Of a stretch of 64,000 bases of DNA, positions 58,743-64,000 are shown piece after piece (positions within the stretch are counted from its first letter, which is position 1; each line of letters starts with the position of its first letter). The DNA lies in NCBI GenBank assembly GCA_015478645.1, contig JADMIL010000004.1, positions 1-64,000 on the forward strand, written 5' to 3'. A program made the position numbers and the translations under genes. The notes under the pieces were generated by a model. It saw only the letters and a list, made by a program, of their open reading frames with translations, was not told where the DNA came from and ran no database searches. The stretch comes from Candidatus Binataceae bacterium (GTDB taxonomy: Bacteria > Desulfobacterota > Binatia > Binatales > Binataceae).

Positions 58743-60182
58743 TCAGCCGTCGTAGTAGAGCGCGAACTCGTACGGATGCGGCCGCAGGCGAATCGCACTG
58801 ACCTCTTTCGCCATCTTGTATTCGATCCAGGTCTCGATCAGCTCCTCGCTGAAGACATCGCCCTTGAGCAGGAACTCATGATCCTTCTTCAGATTGGAGA
58901 GCGACTCCTCGAGCGACGCGGGCATACTCGGCACTTCGGCCAGTTCGGCGGGCGAGAGCGCGTAGATGTCCTTGTCGAGCGGTTTGCCCGGATCGAGCCG
59001 GCGCTGGATACCGTCGAGTCCCGCCATCAGCATCGCGGAGAACGCGAGATACGGGTTGCAGGTCGGATCGGGGAAGCGGACCTCGATCCGTTTGGCCTTG
59101 GGCGACGGCGAGTACATCGGGATGCGCACCGAGGCGGATCGATTGCGCGCCGAGTAGGCAAGATTGATCGGCGCCTCGAAGCCCGGGACCAGCCGGCGAT
59201 AGGAGTTCGTGCCGGGATTGGTGAAGGCGGCGATCGACGGCGCGTGATGCAGGATGCCCGCGATGTAGTGCATCGCGATCTCCGACATGCCGGCGTAGCC
59301 GTTGCCGGCGAACAGCGGCGTGTCGCCCTTCCAGATGCTCTGATGGGTATGCATGCCGGTGCCGTTATCGCCGAAGATCGGCTTGGGCATGAAGGTCGCG
59401 GTCTTGCCATGGCGCACGGCGACGTTCTTGACGATGTATTTGTACCACATCAGCCAGTCGGCCATCTTGGTCAGCGGCTGGAAGCGCATGTCGATTTCCG
59501 CCTGGCCGGCGGTCGCGACCTCGTGATGCTGCTTCTCGATGCGGATGCCGATCTTCTGCATCTCCATCACCATTTCGGTGCGGATATCCTGCAAGGTGTC
59601 GACCGGCGGAACGGGAAAGTAGCCCTGCTTGTTCTTGATCGTGTAGCCGGGATTGTGGCCGCCGGCCAGGGTCTTTTCCTTGCCGCTGTTCCAGTTGCCC
59701 TCGTCGGAATCGATGAAGTGATAGCTCGAGTTCTGCGTGGTGTCGAAGCGCACGCTGTCGAAAATGAAGAACTCCGGCTCGGGTCCGATGTACGAAGTAT
59801 CGCCGATGCCGGTCGATTTCAGATAGGCCTCGGCCTTGGCCGAAATGTTGCGCGGGTCGCGCGGGTACTTCTCGCGCGTGATGGCGTCTTCGACATTGCC
59901 CAGCAGGGTTAACGTCGGCTCCTTGTAGAAGGGATCGAGCACGGCGCTGTCGGGGTCGGGGATGATCAGCATGTCGCTGTTGTTGATCTCCGACCAGCCG
60001 CGAATCGACGAACCATCAAACCCGAGACCGGCTTCAAAGGCCTCCTCGTCCTTGAACTCGGAAATCGGGGCAGTAAAATGCTGCCACGTGCCGAGCAGGT
60101 CGATAAATTTTATATCGACCATCGCTACGCCCTTGTCCTTGATCATCTGTAAAACTTGTTTCGGAGTCATCTGACGCGCCAT
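58743..60182 (-). CDS. glnA: Glutamine synthetase, type I
   Basis: [63 protein letters not shown]. Confidence 0.97.
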   Translation of the reverse strand: MARQMTPKQVLQMIKDKGVAMVDIKFIDLLGTWQHFTAPISEFKDEEAFEAGLGFDGSSIRGWSEINNSDMLIIPDPDSAVLDPFYKEPTLTLLGNVEDAITREKYPRDPRNISAKAEAYLKSTGIGDTSYIGPEPEFFIFDSVRFDTTQNSSYHFIDSDEGNWNSGKEKTLAGGHNPGYTIKNKQGYFPVPPVDTLQDIRTEMVMEMQKIGIRIEKQHHEVATAGQAEIDMRFQPLTKMADWLMWYKYIVKNVAVRHGKTATFMPKPIFGDNGTGMHTHQSIWKGDTPLFAGNGYAGMSEIAMHYIAGILHHAPSIAAFTNPGTNSYRRLVPGFEAPINLAYSARNRSASVRIPMYSPSPKAKRIEVRFPDPTCNPYLAFSAMLMAGLDGIQRRLDPGKPLDKDIYALSPAELAEVPSMPASLEESLSNLKKDHEFLLKGDVFSEELIETWIEYKMAKEVSAIRLRPHPYEFALYYDG

Positions 60183-60791
60183 CCTCCTGGCCGCTTGCGG
60201 GCGACCGGCCCTTCAGTTCACGTGAGTTTAATTGATACCCTTGGCACTTCCATCCGCCCGGCACGATCTCGCCCGCCCCGGCACCGCAGGGGGGGGGACC
60301 GCGCTTAGCGCGCCGGATCCCGGCAGGGCGGACGAGCGTGGCGGCGATCACGGAGTCGTTTTTCTCGAAATTCACCGTATCGCCACGCCTGCCAAATTGG
60401 CATCTGCCTCACCTGTGGGCAATCCACTATACGCTCCCGCCTTCGATCGAATGCTTTCGGCAATGCAAACGGCCCGATGGCCGCGGCATTACCGCCATTT
60501 GCAATGTCGGTAAGACCAAGTTGCCACTATCCACACGTCTGACGGAGCAAGATAAATGCCGTCGAGTGGCGCAGCGCCGCGCAGCACATTATCATATCCG
60601 CCGTTCGGGCGATCGCATACCGGGGAGTTTTCCGCCGGTTATCACGCCTGTGGCCTCAGCCAGCGTCGACCGGCTTCGAGAGATTGCGCTGCGGGGCGCC
60701 ACCGCGCGATTATCAGCCCGTCGAGGGTCGCAGTCGAATCAGCCTGGTGGCGCGTAACCGATCGCCGATCCGGGCAGGGAGTGAGAGCGAG

Positions 60792-61955
60792 ATGGATTTC
60801 GAACTGAGCGAATCGCAGAATGAAATTATCGCCGGCGTGCGCGCGATGTGTCAGCGTTTCCCCGACGAATACTGGCGCGGCAAGGATCTGCGCGGCGAAT
60901 TTCCCCACGAGTTCTACAAGGCGGTGGCGGAGGCCGGCTTCCTCGGGATCGCGATACCCGAGGAATACGGCGGCAGCGGTCTTGGCATCACCGAGGCCGC
61001 GCTGGTCATGCAGCAGATCGCCTACGCCGGCGCGATGAACGCGGCGAGTGCGGTCCATCTGGGAATTTTCGGCCTCACCCCGCTCATCCGCCACGGCAGC
61101 GAGGAGCTCAAGCGGCGCTATCTGCCGCGCGTGATCAGCGGCGAGATGCATCTGTCGTTTGCGGTCACCGAACCCGACGCCGGCAACGACATCACGCATA
61201 TCAAAACCTTTGCCCGGCGCGACGGCGACAACTACGTGATCAACGGCCGCAAGATTTTCATCACCAAGGCCAAGGAAGCGCATCGGATGTTGCTGCTGAC
61301 GCGCACCACGCCGATCGAAGACGTCAAGCGCAAGACCGACGGCATGACGCTGTTCTTCGTCGAACTCGATCGCGACGCGGTCGAGGTCCGCGAGCTGCGC
61401 AAGCTCGGCCGCCACGGCGTCGACACCAACATGCTCTTCATCGACAACCTGCGGGTCTCGGCCAGCGAGGTCGTCGGCGAGGTCGGCCGCGGCTTCCATA
61501 CGCTGCTCGACGGACTCAATCCCGAGCGCATCCTGATTGCCGCCGAGGGTATCGGGATGGGCCGCGCGGCGATCGACAAGGCCGTGCGCTACGCCAAGGA
61601 GCGGGTGGTCTTCGGCCGGCCGATCGGCCAGAACCAGGCGATCGCGCATCCGCTTGCCGACGCCTATTCCAAGCTCGAAGTGGCCGAACTGATGATGCTC
61701 AAGGCGGGCTGGCTGTTCGACCATCACAAGCCCTGCGGCGCCGAATCCAATATCGCCAAGCTGCGCTCCGCCGACGCCTCGTTCGAGGCCTGCGATCGCG
61801 CCGTGCAGACGCTTGGCGGCTACGGCTACATGCAGGAGTACGACGTCGAACGCTACTTCCGCGAATGCCGCCTGCTCAAGATCGCGCCGGTCTCGCAGGA
61901 GATGGTGCTCAACTCGATCAGCGAACACGTGCTGATGCTGCCGCGGTCGTATTGA
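60792..61955 (+). CDS. Acyl-CoA dehydrogenase
   Basis: FAVTEPDAGNDITHIKTFARRDGDNYVINGRKIFIT; GGYGYMQEYDVERYFRECRL. Confidence 0.95.
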   Translation: MDFELSESQNEIIAGVRAMCQRFPDEYWRGKDLRGEFPHEFYKAVAEAGFLGIAIPEEYGGSGLGITEAALVMQQIAYAGAMNAASAVHLGIFGLTPLIRHGSEELKRRYLPRVISGEMHLSFAVTEPDAGNDITHIKTFARRDGDNYVINGRKIFITKAKEAHRMLLLTRTTPIEDVKRKTDGMTLFFVELDRDAVEVRELRKLGRHGVDTNMLFIDNLRVSASEVVGEVGRGFHTLLDGLNPERILIAAEGIGMGRAAIDKAVRYAKERVVFGRPIGQNQAIAHPLADAYSKLEVAELMMLKAGWLFDHHKPCGAESNIAKLRSADASFEACDRAVQTLGGYGYMQEYDVERYFRECRLLKIAPVSQEMVLNSISEHVLMLPRSY

Positions 61956-62013
61956 TTCGGCGGCGTCGATGGCGAATCGCGAGTAACCGGCGGTGCCCGC
62001 CCGGCCGTGACCG

Positions 62014-62367
62014 ATGAAACGTGGCGGATGGATCATGCTGGCCGGCGCGCTGGCCTTCGGCGGCTTCGTCTTTTACTCCCTGGCCACGGTCGAGCCGGTG
62101 CGCGTGGTGCGCAGCCAGCTCGACCGTGCCGGCGATCGCGTCTGCGTGGCGGGCGCGGTGCGCAATACCGCCAATTCGGCCCGCGCGATCGACCTCGAAG
62201 TGCACTATTTCGACCGTCAGGGGCGCCCGTTGGGGCAGGATACGGTGGTAATCGCCGACCTGGCGCCCGGCGCAGTGCGCGACTTCAAGACTCCCGCGCA
62301 CATCATCACGGGCGTAGCCGACTTCTCGATCTACATGAATAAGGGGCGCAATCCCTACGGTAATTGA
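62014..62367 (+). CDS. FxLYD-like domain membrane-anchored protein
   Basis: Single TM plus VAGAVRNTANSARAIDLEVHYFDRQGRPLG. Confidence 0.65.
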   Translation: MKRGGWIMLAGALAFGGFVFYSLATVEPVRVVRSQLDRAGDRVCVAGAVRNTANSARAIDLEVHYFDRQGRPLGQDTVVIADLAPGAVRDFKTPAHIITGVADFSIYMNKGRNPYGN

Positions 62368-62766
62368 GCCCCGGCGGACGCGGCGGGGAAGCCCCCGGGC
62401 GGCCGGGGTAACCATCGGCTGGCCCATTCGTGTTCGATCTGCGATTGGCCCGCGGCGACCCCGTGGATATGCTTGCCCAACGCTCTTCGGTAAGGCTTAA
62501 TAGTTCCGACGTTGAGAGACATCCAGACACGGATTATTACTTTTAGGCAATTCCACAGGGTGCAGGATCGGTTAATCTGGCCATATGGATGCTGACCCGG
62601 GTTTGGGATAGATAAATGCTGGCGAGTGGTGTGATTGCGCGGCCTAAAAGTAGTTGCGCAAATGCATTGAGCGTCACACTCAGACCAATTCCGGGGCCGC
62701 TTTGATGGCACCCTGTAGATCACAATCCGCGGGCACCGGGGCTCGCCTAGCTTGATCGGACGGTCG

Positions 62767-63195
62767 ATGGCAAAACGCAAAGAGCGACAATTTGGTCCGG
62801 TAATTCGGGAACGGCGGCGGCAACTCGATCTCACCCAGCAAGAGGTCGCCCACCGCATCAAGACGTCGACGCCTTATGTCGGCCATCTCGAATCGGGCAA
62901 AAGACACCCCTCGGACAAGGTTCTGAGCAAGCTTGCCGAGGTGCTCGGCCTGGATCGCCGCGATCTGTTTTTTCTCGCCAATCCGCGCGCGGTCGAGCTG
63001 CTGCGCACGCCCACCGAGGGCGGCAAGGAGTCCGCCTGGACGGCCTTTCGCAAGGACGAGCGCATCCGCCGTGTCCATAATATCGCGGCTGACGAGATGG
63101 AGCTGCTGGGGCGCGTCGCCGCGATGGGCGAAATTGGCTCGGCGCGCGATTTGATTTACCTGCTGACGACCGTGCGCCACGTACTCGGCCGCTAG
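62767..63195 (+). CDS. XRE-family transcriptional regulator
   Basis: GPVIRERRRQLDLTQQEVAHRIKTSTPYVGHLESGKRHPS. Confidence 0.9.
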   Translation: MAKRKERQFGPVIRERRRQLDLTQQEVAHRIKTSTPYVGHLESGKRHPSDKVLSKLAEVLGLDRRDLFFLANPRAVELLRTPTEGGKESAWTAFRKDERIRRVHNIAADEMELLGRVAAMGEIGSARDLIYLLTTVRHVLGR

Positions 63196-63308
63196 GGAAC
63201 CTTCTGCGCAAGTTAGGTCGTCATTCTGAGCGTAGCGAAGAATCCCGGATCCGGGACCCATGCGCTTCGCTCAGGGTGACAGCAGAGCCTTGTGCAGAGG
63301 TTCCCTAG
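63192..63308. repeat. Dispersed palindromic repeat with terminal inverted repeats, copy 2
   Basis: CTAGGGAACCTTCTGC...GCAGAGGTTCCCTAG; same core and orientation as copy 1. Confidence 0.9.
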
Positions 63309-63393
63309 GCCGCTCGCGCCACGCCGGCGGACCGGCCGCACCGCGCGCGAGGTCATGCGTCGCGCCGCCCAATCGGCTACGCTGGACGGCCGG

Positions 63394-64000
63394 ATGAGAG
63401 TGCGCATTCTCCATGCGAGCGCCCCGCAATGGTCGGCCGCCGCCGGGCATCTCGACGAGCTGATCGCCGGGTCCGGCTTCCAGACCGTCAAGCGCACGGC
63501 GCGCACCGTCGCCGGCTTCATCGAGGTTGCCGGCGCCCGCGCCTTCGTCAAGCGCGTGGCCGAAGATTCCTGGATCAAGGGCTGGATGAGTAATTTTGCC
63601 GGCGCCCGTGCGCGGCGCGTCCTGCGTGGCGCGGCGATGCTCGAGGCCGTCGGCTTCGCCCATCCGCGACCGCTGGCCGCGGTCGAGTTCGTGCGCCTGG
63701 GGGCGGTTCGCGCCAGCGCGGTTATCAGCGAGGAACTGGCCGGCGCCGAGATCCTGAGCAAGGTCGCCTTCGCCGGCGGACGAGTCCGTTTCCGCCATCG
63801 CGTGGCGGTCTCGCGTGCCGTCGCCGACGCGGTTCGCCGTCTGCACGACGCGGGCATCTACACCCGCGATCTGCAAGAGACCAATCTGTTGCTCGCGCGC
63901 GCGGCCGGTGCCGAAGCAGGCTCGGGCGCCGCCCAATCCGCCAGCGATGCGGCCACGCGATGGACGATCAATTTTGTCGACCTCGAGGACTTTCGCCGCG
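63394..64000 (+). CDS. Lipopolysaccharide kinase (Kdo/WaaP)-like protein, cut by window edge
   Basis: Open to right edge; RLHDAGIYTRDLQETNLLL ... INFVDLEDFRR. Confidence 0.7.
   Translation, partial: MRVRILHASAPQWSAAAGHLDELIAGSGFQTVKRTARTVAGFIEVAGARAFVKRVAEDSWIKGWMSNFAGARARRVLRGAAMLEAVGFAHPRPLAAVEFVRLGAVRASAVISEELAGAEILSKVAFAGGRVRFRHRVAVSRAVADAVRRLHDAGIYTRDLQETNLLLARAAGAEAGSGAAQSASDAATRWTINFVDLEDFRR

Noticed and set aside
60289-60297. G9 homopolymer upstream of glnA as a phase-variable switch
   Set aside because: Single tract in a GC-rich intergenic region; no surrounding promoter architecture to support a switch.
1-64000. CRISPR array or rRNA genes
   Set aside because: No regularly spaced repeats and no rRNA-like sequence seen by eye; only the partial tRNA-Pro at the left edge.

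Overview
GC-rich bacterial chromosome window with a Mu-like prophage or prophage-derived element at about 22.5-52.3 kb between host metabolic genes. Phage gene order: S24-type repressor, DnaA-domain-IV protein, Mor/C-like activator, GH108 endolysin, Rz/Rz1 spanins, Mu gp25/26/27-like genes, terminase, portal, protease, decoration protein, capsid, gp36/gp37, sheath, tube, tail chaperone, RRM protein, short tape measure, P2-like U/X/D/V/W/J/I baseplate genes and tail fibres. No MuA/MuB transposase or integrase is visible. Main leads: (i) an RRM RNA-binding protein translationally coupled (ATGA) to the tape measure, next to a tail-chaperone gene with an in-frame A_AAT_TTT -1 slippery site and a strong leader stem-loop; (ii) a sigma-54 activator gene followed by a -24/-12 promoter candidate and a predicted small RNA with three UCCCC motifs and a Rho-independent terminator; (iii) near-identical palindromes at the positions of Mu Plys and PI; (iv) a recurrent 'GTDY..D..G' domain in three virion proteins; (v) a ~116-bp IR-flanked dispersed repeat whose terminal CTAG supplies stop codons to two host genes. 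All calls come from reading the sequence and the supplied translations; no searches or folding programs were run.
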